Source of the DNA: Bolinopsis microptera
Taxonomy: Eukaryota > Ctenophora > Tentaculata > Lobata > Bolinopsidae
Direction of reading: 5' to 3'
NCBI RefSeq assembly: GCF_026151205.1
Contig: NW_026971867.1
Coordinates: forward strand, 1-26,258
DNA length: 26,258 nucleotides
Shown: piece after piece, positions 9,566 to 19,044 of the stretch
How positions within the stretch are numbered: the stretch's first letter is position 1
Layout: the number at the start of each line of letters is the position of its first letter
Translations under genes and position numbers: made by a program
The notes under the pieces: model-generated
What the model was told of the DNA's origin: nothing
The model's input: the letters and a program-made list of their open reading frames with translations, nothing else
Databases searched by the model: none

Positions 9566-9675
9566 GTGAGTTTCATCTATATGTCAACATTTATTTTTCT
9601 GTTGCAATGGAAATTCTGTATTTTTACTATTTTGAAACATCCGAAAATTCCACTCCCAACCATTTATTCATTCAG

Positions 9676-9826
9676 GGTTTGGCTGAAACGAACTGACATG
9701 TAAATAGTAATGGGTGAGTAAGCTATAAAGAGAATGATATTGACATATCAGATTGCGATTACCGCATTTTGAAACGCAATTGTCAGCATGGGGACAATAT
9801 TTGGCTCCACTGCTTTAGTAATACAG
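9676..9826 (+). CDS. SRCR domain, C-terminal half (receptor exon)
   Basis: Bounded by acceptor TTATTCATTCAG and a canonical GTAAGT donor. The exon opens with VWL; a corrected indel gives VWLNELTC, equivalent to the SRCR motif (I/V)-W-L-D-x-V-x-C. It then reads ENDIDISDCDYRILK followed by RNCQHGDNIWLHC, equivalent to I-x-D-C ... N-C-x-H-x-E-D-x-x-V-x-C. Cysteine spacing is right for the last three SRCR cysteines. Homopolymer indels break the frame near 9690-9720. It precedes the LDLa exons on the same strand, giving the ectodomain order SRCR then LDLa. Confidence 0.62.
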
Positions 9827-10264
9827 GTAAGTTAACCCTTAAAAAGTTATAAGCTTAAACTTATCAATAAACTTTCTAATTAAGTTACGATTTATTTCAT
9901 TACACAATTAGTACTAAATACCCGTATAAGCGCAAACGACTGAAAATAAAATAATAGGCATTAGCTGATGGATTTTCGTTTTCGATCTTTTTTTCAAAAA
10001 AACAACATTCCACTGTTCAGGATGTGTCGACAAATTTTGCAGCAATCAAACGAAAATTGTACTGTGACTAATATCGGCGGATTTTGAGATACTTGTTTAT
10101 GATGAAGTAGAAAAGAGTACTTTCACAAGTGTGCTTATTCGAAAACCACCTATTATGAAACGGGCACTGCAGAGAGAAACACACTCTTTAGGGGTCTCTA
10201 CTGTCTGTAAAAATGACCCTAGGTTTATCAGGCTTGTGGTTTTTATACGAAAATAAACTTACAG
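9827..10264. other. Intron within the receptor gene
   Basis: Between the GTAAGT donor at 9827 and the acceptor AATAAACTTACAG ending at 10264. AT-rich, with stops in all frames and no repeat family recognised. Confidence 0.5.
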
Positions 10265-10654
10265 AACATTTTTCTGCGGAGGTTATTTTAAGGAATGATA
10301 CAAATCTAGAAGTACAGCAGTTTGTAGAGGTGACCAGAACTGTAGAAGAAATTCTGGCGGGGAATCATCACAGAGCTCCATCGACGGAACAACAAATTGC
10401 CGTTTTAACGACAAATGCAAAGTTGGCGACTGTAAGGATGAAGTGTATGTGAGGGTCACACATACGGAGTTTATTGTGTTAGTTATTTTGGAAATCTTAT
10501 ATACCTGTATCCTGGTTTGTGACGAGCTGCTCATTGTGATAACGGGGAGGATGAGAAGCACTGTAACAACACCACATTACCAACCTGTATACATTATGCT
10601 GTGAAAGTGCAGCAGGGAAAGGACATTACAGTCCCCATATTTAACTACCACCAG
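10265..10654 (+). CDS. LDLa-like modules plus linker (receptor exon)
   Basis: LDL-receptor class A modules are calcium-binding, ligand-binding repeats with six cysteines and a terminal acidic cluster. One frame gives FCGGYFKE, a stop, then STAVCRGDQNCRRNSGG and TTNCRFNDKCKVGDCKDE. After a one-base shift it continues VCDEL and HCDNGEDEKHC, the hallmark C-D-x-x-x-x-C-x-x-G-E-D-E-x-x-C end of an LDLa. The exon then reads NNTTLPTCIHYAVKVQQGKD and ITVPIFNYHQ, and ends at a GTTAGT donor. This suggests one clear LDLa, one degenerate neighbour and the start of another region. A small intron inside is possible (GTAAGG at 10432) but not needed. Extracellular side of the same receptor. Confidence 0.6.
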
Positions 10655-10772
10655 GTTAGTGTATTTTATATCATGGTAAATACTCGTACGATAACACATA
10701 TCCGTACCGCACATAAGACGTTTTCGTACTGTTACGGATATCTAGACCAACAAATTGCACTGATGTAAACAG

Positions 10773-10944
10773 AGTGGGGGGTTACTGTTTGATCAATGGT
10801 TTCATTCGAGTATACAAAGTACGTGTTCTGTGGAAGTGAATTTAAGCTGACAATGAAAAGATTAGTCTCTGTGACGATAATCTAAAAACGATTTTAGGTC
10901 AAAATCTGCGGACTGTGTTGTTCACAAGCACAACTCGTGGTGAG
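10773..10944 (+). CDS. Cysteine-rich LDLa-like exon (receptor)
   Basis: Acceptor TGATGTAAACAG and donor GTTAGT bound a segment that reads YTKYVFCGSEFKLTM in one frame. Corrected shifts then give ISLCDDNLKT and SKSADCVVHKHNS. The cysteine pattern and acidic residues resemble a divergent LDLa of the kind in the previous exon (compare FCGGYFKE ... AVCRGDQNC). The fit is by eye and needs at least two indels, so the domain call is tentative; its place between two LDLa exons on the same strand supports it. Confidence 0.4.
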
Positions 10945-11219
10945 GTTAGTGACTGTGAAGATAATATGATGAGACCCTTGACATATGCCCCCCTAACAAC
11001 AGTGGGATTCTTCAACTGTATTCGTAGTTTTGGTGGCGAAGAAATATAACAATAACCCCTAAAATGGATAATGGACAACCAAACCGATTGTCTCAATGGA
11101 AAAAATAAAAAAGAAACCTTTGGAAATATGTGGAAAAAAAATGATTTTACTTATAAAAGGTTCTTAGGGGACAAAACCTGCCAGGATATTTTTTTTTTGT
11201 CCTGGAGATTCCGATCAAG

Positions 11220-13196
11220 GCTATGTTGATTTTGACTTTCTTTGTGAGTGTTAAACTCTTGTGAGATTGAAAATGAGGGCTGCAGAATTTCGCGAGATTT
11301 CCCAAGTATCAATACGACTGCTTTTGAATGAAAGATGTGCTGGACGAGATTTATGCAAATCATTGGACTCTAAAAATTTAACATTTCATATACGGGAATA
11401 TCAGGGGCCAGCAGGATCTGCTTTCGGTGTCAATTTTAATGCTCAATGTGCCGTCCTTTCAAGTAGACTGCAATAGTCTTTTCGGTGAATATTATGTTTT
11501 ATCAGTTGCTTGGGGTTTTTGCTTAAACTCCACGTGTCCTATCCAAGACACTTTTCTAGAACATGATTCATGTCGTGGTCAGTATCCTGACCGAGTCAAA
11601 ACTCTGGCAAACAACAATAAACTGACTTTTGTGACAATGTCCGATGTAGGGGAATATGAAAATACAATTTTCAAATGTAAAAATACCAGATGTGTAAAGT
11701 ATAGCCAAGTTTGCGACCTTGTTGATGACTGTGGTGACATGTCTGATGAACGAAACTGTACAAATCATAAGTTTGTGAGAAAACAAACAACCGGACAGAT
11801 CAAGTAAAAGAGCACTTGATCTCATTCTCAGAAGTGTGATGGTAGATTTGATTGTTTTGATCTTTCAGATGAATGCAATCTAGAGTGTGGCAAAGAAATC
11901 CTCCAAAACTGGTTCTTTAAACTTTATTGCTGGTTTTTGGGCCTCTTAGCAGCAATTTTTAATTCATCACCGTGTGCAAAGTAGCGAGTTGTATTAAAGA
12001 CTCTGAAAACAAGAAGCAATCTATACACTACATACTAATTTGTGTAATCGGAATGGGTGTTTTCCTTATAGGTGTCTACTTTATCGTACTATCATATTCG
12101 ACAGCATTATTTCGGAGAGGATTATTGCAGGAAGCAAGCTGAGTGGTTATCAGGAAATTCTTTTTTTGTTCTTGGAGTTATCAGCACTGCTGGATCACAA
12201 CTTTCTTTATTTTCGATGACTCTTTTAAGTTTGATCAGGAGTGGGAATTCTGAACAGCTCTCTTAGAATGAGCGTTTCCCGCCCGTGTCAATAAAAGAGC
12301 AATAGCAAAAGGTATTGGGATCGTTTATTGGGAAACGTTACTGCTTCGCTATCAGTGGCAATCATTTCCATTGGGCCCCGCCTTAGAGGACTACTTTGTG
12401 CAAGGTTTCTTCTATGATCCACTCTACAAGCTATTTATCGGGTTCCCGAACAAAATCAAGCATATTAAAATTCTTCAAGCATTACACAAAACTGACAATT
12501 TGTTGGCAAATACAACTGGGCTAAGATTGGCGAGAAAGTTGATGGAATGTTCAACAAAGCTTGGGGTAAAGTGCAGTTCACTTTTTTGGAAAAGATGGTG
12601 TGTTGCCTCTTCAAATATTTTGTTCGAAGTGACGATCCTAGAAGAAACCGTATAACATCGGATTTAAAAAAAGACATGAACGACGTGAAAGGAAATATGA
12701 AGTCTGGCTTATGCTGGAGTCCCAAACTTTTCTGCTTTGTGGTGATAAAATGTGTCTTATTGATGATCCCAAAATTATATCTCGGAAATCATCAAGGAAT
12801 TCTGGGCAAAATAGCAATCCAGATGCTGTCCGCAGAAACCCCAGCAATACAGACCAGGGTTGCGCTGGTCATAGCCACAGATTTCGCCTCTTGGGTTTTC
12901 CCTTATAATCATCATGGGCTCCACAATCTCGAAACAATTGATGCTACAGATTGGTACGTGAGCTTCGCTATGATAGTACTACCCTCAAAATTTGGTCATA
13001 AACCCTTTACTATATAATAACACTCTCAGAGAGTTTTTTTGGTGAAGCTTTCAGAAATTTTGCTGCTAGATGTTCGAGAGGCGCTACATCTTTAAAATTG
13101 CAACTGCAAGTTACTGCAGTAGAAATGGGAGAATCAAATTTAGGAGCATCGCAAGTAAGAGCAAACGAAGATATCGTCGTGGAAACGCCAATTTAG
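11220..13196 (+). CDS. LDLa-containing GRL101/LGR-like G protein-coupled receptor, terminal exon
   Basis: A plasma-membrane receptor exon with no intron visible. In order: a cysteine-rich segment ([33 protein letters not shown]); LDLa 1 at 11667-11759 ([20 protein letters not shown] then GDMSDERNC); LDLa 2 to about 11888 ([15 protein letters not shown]); TM1 ([14 protein letters not shown]); TM2 ([20 protein letters not shown]); loop [11 protein letters not shown]3 ([20 protein letters not shown]); TM4 near 12300-12375; a long loop 2 ending [11 protein letters not shown]6 ([13 protein letters not shown]); and TM7, [11 protein letters not shown], carrying NPxxY. The tail starts [13 protein letters not shown] and ends EDIVVETPI. 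The DRY position is SLIR. About eight frame breaks occur, mostly single-base and at homopolymers. The usual TM3 cysteine is not seen (NSFFVLG). The start is uncertain (AG at 11218-11219). Compared by memory with cnidarian GRL101-like receptors. Ligand unknown. Confidence 0.85.
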
Positions 13197-13255
13197 ATGG
13201 AATCATAACCTATAATTATAAGGTGAGATTCTACAGATTTACATAAAATGCTTTA
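13197..13255 (+). other. Start of receptor 3' UTR
   Basis: AT-rich sequence between the receptor stop (TAG, 13194-13196) and the TTAA where the foldback element begins. No AATAAA occurs before the insertion. The nearest downstream signals are at 13705-13710 and 13768-13773, both inside the element. Confidence 0.55.
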
Positions 13256-13638
13256 TTAACCCATTAGGACGATAGGGTCGTTTACGACCCACCTTTTCTA
13301 GAGGCTATAGAGGACAAACCATAATACTAAACGCAACGAATCTTTCGCACATATGCTCAAATTTATTGGCTACATTATTGACTTTCCAGCCCGAGACCCA
13401 ATTAATTACTAACAACTAAATAATTAGGCTAATTAGTCGTCATAATTGGAAAATATTTTCACTTTACTTCTTGCCTTGTTTGGGACATTAAAACTTTATG
13501 TAGGCTTATTTTGTTGAGGACAAAATAGTTGCGGGCAACGATTTCCTTGAGACATATGAAAAGCCCGTGATAATCAGATGTTCACAAACAGAGCTAGACG
13601 CTGTTTACTAACTGCGGTCGCATACGACCCACTCGTCC

Positions 13639-14082
13639 GGGTCGCAAACGACCCATCACGGTTTTTTTCGGCTTTAACTTTTGAAACAAAGACGTTAGGA
13701 AAAAAATAAAAACTGTAGCATAAGTTAAAACATATGGTCAATACTGTGTAACTCTAACCTTTTAAAAATAAAGAATTTGGGTCATTAACGACCCACTCGG
13801 CTCATTGCTTATTACTACATATGTCCATGTAACTTTTTGAATTCAGCCTAAAGCCATACATCATAAGTTCAAAATCGCCTCTCAGAAAGTGTAATCATCA
13901 TAAACTGCGAAAAATCGGTTAAATGGGTCATTAGCGACCCACTAGGACCAAAAAATTTGATAATTAAATATAAATGTTGTCAAACTTTTACAAAATAGTA
14001 TAAAAACATGTTATATTTTGGGTCATTACTCCTGTACGTTGATTTAACTTTAAAATCGATAAACGGGGTCAATAAGGGACCC
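13639..14082. repeat. Left-arm periodic GGGTC..GACCC sites
   Basis: Near-palindromic sites at 13639-13654, 13779-13794, 13925-13940 and 14066-14082 (steps of 140, 146 and 141) share GGGTC, a 6-7 nt centre, then GACCCACTCGG or close variants. A fifth sits at the tip (13275-13290). The sequence between sites is not obviously repeated. These look like iterated binding sites, for instance for a transposase; that is inference. Confidence 0.7.
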
Positions 14083-14712
14083 ACTCGGAAGTTGAACACC
14101 TCATCAATTATTATCAGTATCATGCTGTTCCACAATCAAGAAAGACACTCGTGGGTTTCTTAATTCCACGAAAACCCAGGTGGCTAAACTACTACCCCTT
14201 TTCGAATCCAGGGCCAACTGAAGGCCGTCATCACTCATCAAAGAGCTGCGAGAATAACACTACTGGCATTTGCCTGGAGTTGCGTCCTGACATTAATACT
14301 ATGGTGCGTGGAAATCTGAAACCGAAAGGACCGTGGCCGGCCGCAAAAGAAAGGAATGGGCCCCTCGTTCCTAACTTGCTAGGTAATAGCCATGCTGTTG
14401 TTTTTTGCTTATTAGATTCTGTTACCTTTTTCGTCAATTTCGAATCTTGGTAAACGACCTGCTACAACCCACCGCTTGAGACCCAGGGCCCCACGTGATC
14501 AGATCATGCACCAAGAAAATCCCCTGAACGAAGTATACGAAGATATCATGTAACCTTTGGGTAATACTGAAAGACGAGTGGTCAAATTGCATATTCTAAT
14601 CCAACATGCCAATATGTGTTTTTCATTCCTAGAAAATACGAGAATAACTAAAACAACCCCGCTGCATTAGATGGCTACATCTACAGCTCTGTGAAGAAGG
14701 ACAAGGAAAAAG

Positions 14713-14745
<33 letters not shown>
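14713..14745. repeat. Poly-C run, 33 bases
   Basis: An uninterrupted C homopolymer in the centre of the foldback element. The proline-rich frame across it is an artefact. Its true length cannot be trusted in any assembly. Confidence 0.9.
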
Positions 14746-15348
14746 TTTGGCTGGCGGTGCTGCAACCTGCAATCTCTCAGACAACTACCTCGTTTTGGGT
14801 AACAAACCCCGCAGCAACGAGGCAGCTTTCAAAACGAAAACAAGTATTTAACGTAATCGGCCGAGAGGGAGGGGATTTGATCACAACTGATTAAGCTTTT
14901 GTAATTTTGACATAATAGCTATGTGGTGGGGGGGGGGGCTAAAAATTGTCCAATAAGTGATAAGGGAAAATTTTTGAACGGGCCCCCCAAGAAGTAAAGA
15001 AAGGGAGCGCGAAGAGAGTAGATGCAGCCATCGGAAATCTGAATCCAGCAGTGTATAGTTCTTCTTGGACGTTCTAGGAATCGGAAAAGATAGGCATGTT
15101 GTTTGCTGTCTCACGACATTACGGTCGTGTACTAACAGCTGAAACTCACCTACCATCAATCCAATTCTGCCCATTTTTTCGTCAGTCTTGGGGGACGTGA
15201 TCTGCAGATTACCGTGAGACTCCAGATCTCAGAAGGGCTAGTAGTCAGCCACCCCTGGTTTGCGTGGGAAATTAAAGACCTACGAGTGTCTTTCTTGATG
15301 GTAAACAACATGATACTGATAATTAATGTCGTGGTTCAACTTCCGAGT

Positions 15349-15794
15349 GGGTCGTTATTGACCCAGTTGATCGATTTTAAAATTTAAATCAACGTACAGG
15401 AGTAATGACCAAGATATAACATGTTTTTATACTATATTTTTAAAAGTTTGACAACATTATATTTAATTTAAACAAATTTTTGTGGTCTTAGGGGGGTCGC
15501 TAATGACCCATTTAACCCATTTTTTTGCAGTTTATGATGATTATCACTTGCTGAGAGGCGATTTTGAACTTATGATGTCATGCTTTAGGGTGAATCAAGA
15601 AGGGTTTCATGGGCATATGTATAATAAGCAAGTGAGCCGAGTGGTCGTTAATGACCCAATTCTTTATTTTAAAAAAGTTAGAGTCACACAGTATTGACCA
15701 TATGTTTTTAACTTATGCTTTTTATTTCATTTTATCCTAACGTCTTTGTTTCAGAAGTTAAAGCCGAAAAACCCTGATGGGTCGTTTGCGACCC
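15349..15794. repeat. Right-arm periodic GGGTC..GACCC sites
   Basis: Mirror set of the left-arm sites at 15349-15364, 15494-15509, 15642-15657 and 15779-15794 (steps of 145, 148 and 137), with a degenerate fifth at about 15803-15817. Sequence around them is the inverse of the left arm with many indels. Confidence 0.7.
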
Positions 15795-16351
15795 GGACGA
15801 GTGGGGCGTATGCGACCATAGCTGTATCTTTTAAAGTAAACGAATACAGATTAGCTTTTTTGGATATCTCATTTTGCGGGAAAGTGACCTAGTGTGTTAA
15901 ACGGCATCAAAATCGGCAAACTTTAAAACTCGTCGTCCCTAATGGGTTAAAAACTGTTAACATCAAGATGAATCTTCAATGTACATCTTACATTGTAAAA
16001 AATAAATGTGATGATAAGATGTAATTTATGTAGTTATGTTATAAAATGATGGGTTAACAGTTAACACTATCATCGACAGTGTAAAACCTTTTAAATTGGT
16101 CATCAGGATTGACATAAACATTTCCAATCTCAGGACTATTGCATGATAAAGTGGTGGACACTATTTGCTTTCAAGCCACAGCATGATCACAACAATGGGT
16201 TAAATGAAGATGTTGAAAATTTAGTGCCCAGGAACTGTAAAGCTGTGATAAATGACTGACTATCGTTAATTCAAATATTTTTAAAGTTCCACGAATTTAT
16301 AGTCGTTGGTTTTTTAAACAAACCATTTTCCGTTTGAGCAGCTATACTGTA

Positions 16352-16441
16352 AGTAGATGGAAATATTTTAAACGGGTCATATCCTGTCCAAACCCCGGAT
16401 GCATAACGTGAAGAATTCGTTGTAACTTTGTATGAAAAGAA
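16352..16441 (+). repeat. Dispersed repeat C, copy 1
   Basis: Shares GATGGAAATATTTT, ATATCCTGTCCAAACCC and GTTGTAACTTTGTATGAAAAG with 20803-20891, at high similarity over about 90 bp. The second copy lies in an Ig intron just upstream of an exon. Confidence 0.75.
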
Positions 16442-16499
16442 TTGATAATTATGTGTACTCTGGTGGCACGTGACAGAAATTAACCGATCAAAATATCGA

Positions 16500-16513
16500 G
16501 TAACCATGGTAAC
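16500..16513 (+). promoter_or_regulatory. RFX X-box-like motif
   Basis: GTAACCATGGTAAC matches the X-box form GTNRCC-N2-RGNAAC bound by RFX factors. Two further copies lie at 17075-17088 and 18509-18522 on the minus strand. Match only; no evidence of use. Confidence 0.3.
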
Positions 16514-17074
16514 GTATTTACTAATATACTATAAAACTTTAAAATATTATCGATTTTTCACTGTTATTTTTAGTACTACTCTTAGGGAGAAGAGTTGTTT
16601 TATATTTTTAGCAAATATCCTGGAAATTATTCTACTCAGTGTTAACTTTCTACTTCTAGTTTTGGGTTTACTTAATTGTCTCACTTGTTTCGCCAGCCCC
16701 ATTTTTAAGTTACATAATACTTAAATAAAGACTTCAAATTAATAGGGAGCATTTTAACTTAAAATAACGCAGTGTTTCTGATTATAATTATAAGGGACAC
16801 CTAAAAATAAATACGGTATCATTTCGGCTCACATCATATTTGACTGCCAGGTCGGAGTATCCTTTTAATTAAAGTGCCGCATCATGGTTACTGCACCATA
16901 GTCATTCAATTATTCAGAGTGCCACACTTTTTTCAATGTGCCGCATGTATGAGTACTTTTTAGAGTGCCGAAAGTTATGCGGTACTAGATAGTAGATAAT
17001 CTGTGGTGTAATACTATAATGGTGCTCGTCCCGACTCGCAACCAGCAGGTTAATCTGGTTACCAGGTTACTCTG

Positions 17075-17088
17075 GTTACCATGGTTAC
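17075..17088 (-). promoter_or_regulatory. RFX X-box-like motif, second copy
   Basis: Reverse complement of the motif at 16500. It sits in a 23-bp segment (17066-17088) that recurs identically at 18500-18522, so the site may be part of a short dispersed repeat. Confidence 0.3.
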
Positions 17089-17470
17089 TACACCATAGTA
17101 ACAGAGTAGTCCCAGGGTGTTTGTACAGTTTGCCAAAGCAAACATTTTTAGCATTTTTGTTGCTCTTACAAAAGTGTTTTGCATTTTGGCCCTCCTGTAC
17201 GCGAGAAAGTCTGGATTCCTTTTGACTTTTAATTTCCTGTTCTCTGTCATACTTCGCCCTGGAAACGTAACGTTAAGATACTATACAGGCTACCGGACAA
17301 CTGAACCCAATTTGAGAGAACTATAGCGTTCTCATTAGTAATACACTCAGTCGCTTGAGCTACGCATATTTACCTTCGTGAGACAAGCACGTAAATTAAA
17401 CAACTTTTCCTTATTTTGACCGAACGATATCCTTTCCATCGTTTAATAAGCTAGACCATCGGCCTCCATC

Positions 17471-17474
<4 letters not shown>

Positions 17475-17539
<65 letters not shown>

Positions 17540-17542
17540 ATC

Positions 17543-17578
<36 letters not shown>

Positions 17579-17627
17579 CTCCTCTCTCTCTCTTCTCCTC
17601 TCTCTCTCCCTTCCTCTCTCTCTCTCG

Positions 17628-17669
<42 letters not shown>

Positions 17670-17684
17670 TCCTCTCTATCTCTC

Positions 17685-17735
<51 letters not shown>
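17475..17735. repeat. (CT)n microsatellite
   Basis: About 260 bp of CT dinucleotides with sporadic CC, TT and A interruptions. The length is likely unstable in the genome and in assembly. Confidence 0.95.
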
Positions 17736-17739
<4 letters not shown>

Positions 17740-18634
17740 CCTTCTCTCAAGCTGCGCACATGCTAGCTCCAGAGTGTATAGGAGTTTATGTTACAGTGTA
17801 GAGGAGTTTATCTTACAGTGAAATACAGAGACTGACCTCAGTCCCATTTCCTGGTTTAGTTTAGCTGTCTCTAAATGTACTGTGATTTACTGTTTCTATT
17901 TGCTGTTCTATTTCGTGATTATATATCGCTTGTTAAGGTGCTATTTATGCCGTTATCTTAAATTCTGATTATTTTTAGACATTAGGTATTTATGTTTTTA
18001 GTACGGATTTTGTTGTCTTACGTTCCCATTCGTTCAGGAACTATTTATACTTGTAGTTAAAATAAACTTTTGAAACTATCTTAGCTTTCCAAGGCTACCC
18101 ACAAATGAAGTCTCGTGCTTGAATAGTATAGAAAATGAAGCTACAGTTTGCGTGAGTAAAAAACTCAAAATATCTCAGAACAGTAAACTAAAATAAGACA
18201 CAGTGTTTTTCCCAGTAAATTGAGGAAAAGAAGAACTAACAATGAGATAAATCGATTATCTAAGTTTCGATTGTTTTGCCTTTTAATTCAGTGTCTATCG
18301 AAGAAACTGAAAAAAGAGCAATAACAAACTTCCGGATTGCAACATTGCCATGTTCCGAAAATAATCGCCGCGCTAACAAAACATGCGCCATTCTTTAAAG
18401 TATTCGCCATGTTGTGATTTATTTGCAATGCTGCGCGCAAATGATGCAAATATTTCATAAGGAGGCAATAAATCAGCTACTTTAAAGCTATAAAAACAAG
18501 TTACTCTGGTTACCATGGTTACATGTAAGTATAACCAGTTATCTCTCTCAACTTGTAGCAGTGTTGGTGGTTCAGACTGCAAGTGTTGATGTCTTCCATC
18601 TGCTCGCCCAGCCTGCCAGGTCTGTATCACCTTA
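17736..18634. other. No gene recognised
   Basis: AT-rich with short CpG-containing patches (about 18340-18440). The minus-strand open frame at 18373-18639 lacks an ATG and any domain. It may include the 5' part of the Ig gene, but I cannot identify a signal peptide. Confidence 0.35.
18509..18522 (-). promoter_or_regulatory. RFX X-box-like motif, third copy
   Basis: Same 14-mer as at 17075-17088, about 435 bp upstream of the first recognised Ig exon. Confidence 0.3.
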
Positions 18635-18794
18635 CACACAGGGGGACTAAAGTGCTAAGAAACTGCTGCTAACTGCTGCTAACTGCTGCTAACTGCTGCT
18701 AACTGCTGCTAACTGCTGCTTATAACTGCTGCTAACTGCTGTTAACTGCAGCAGTTAGCAGCAGTTTCTTTGCACTATAATAGTCCCCTGTGTT
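18635..18794. mobile_element. Foldback element with AACTGCTGCT tandem core
   Basis: The left end reads CACAGGGGGACTAAAGTGCT and then AAGAAACTGCTGCTAACTGC. The right end is its inverse, GCAGTTAGCAGCAGTTTCTT and then GTCCCCTGTGT. The left arm has expanded into seven or so 10-bp AACTGCTGCT units. TA lies near both tips, but no exact target duplication is clear. Too small to encode a protein. Confidence 0.65.
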
Positions 18795-18945
18795 ATACAG
18801 AGATAATTTGATTTTAGTGTGAGGTTCGATATTTATATGTCCAATCGAATACTTCATGATCATTAACCCATTATGCTTTAAAACGATTATGATCGACTTC
18901 TGGTTGATTTCATTACAGTGTAATGATATGATTGAAACGTTACAG

Positions 18946-19044
18946 CGTGACTGTGGAGGTTGGGAAAACCGTTCAACCTAACATGTGTTGCCCCAAACGG
19001 AGAGAACACGTTCCAGTGGTTCCATGAGGAGTCCATACTAATGG
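18946..19044 (+). CDS. Ig domain 1, N-terminal half (exon A)
   Basis: Immunoglobulin-fold domains mediate extracellular binding. After acceptor GAAACGTTACAG, the exon reads VTVEVGKTV. With one extra base skipped it goes on NLTCVAPNGENTFQWFHEES and ILMG. This is the A'-B-C strand pattern V-x-V-G-x-T-V-x-L-x-C followed after 11 residues by W-F. It ends at a GTTAGT donor. The second half is in exon B, 1.1 kb on. No signal peptide was found upstream, so at least one earlier exon is missing or unrecognised. The end of this exon and its donor are copied into the intron. Confidence 0.7.

Larger units (their letters stand above)
13256..15950. mobile_element. piggyBac-like foldback element with TTAA target duplication
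   Basis: TTAA flanks both ends (13256-13259 and 15947-15950). The termini are inverted: CCCATTAGG(G)ACGA on the left and TCGTCCCTAATGGG on the right. TTAA plus a CCC..GGG end is the hallmark of piggyBac. Large inverted arms lie inside, about 13610-14200 and 15220-15820, while the outermost 300 bp or so on the left lack a partner beyond the tip. Each arm carries palindromic GGGTCN6GACCC motifs every 140-148 bp. The centre (14200-15220) has short open frames but no transposase motif that I recognise, so the element is probably non-autonomous. It lies just after the receptor stop codon. Confidence 0.75.
15951..17474. other. Gene-poor region with short repeats; two weak exon candidates
   Basis: Contains a segment shared with an Ig-gene intron (16352-16441), GTGCCGCA-type motifs at 16860-16980, and X-box-like sites. 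Two candidates are noted only weakly. 16134-16259 follows a good acceptor (CCAATCTCAG) and stays open for 41 codons to a TGA. 16506-16724 starts at an ATG in good context, encodes a hydrophobic 72-residue peptide and stops against an AATAAA at 16724. Neither has a recognised domain. Confidence 0.35.

Noticed and set aside
14151-14453. Possible piggyBac transposase remnant (100 codons)
   Set aside because: No DDD catalytic motifs or other recognisable transposase blocks; a real remnant would need a profile search.
14691-14894. Proline-rich frame
   Set aside because: Artefact of the 33-base C run.
16506-16724. 72-residue hydrophobic frame with AATAAA at its stop
   Set aside because: ATG context and poly(A) signal are suggestive, but there is no family match and hydrophobic frames are common in T-rich DNA; kept only as a weak candidate.
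17290-17372. tRNA-like or SINE head on the minus strand (GTAGCTCAAGCGACTGAG with GGGTTCAGTTGTCC)
   Set aside because: A-box-like and partial B-box-like motifs are at a plausible distance, but no anticodon or acceptor stem forms and the B box is poor.
18373-18639. 88-codon minus-strand frame
   Set aside because: Starts at GTG rather than ATG, with no domain; likely chance.
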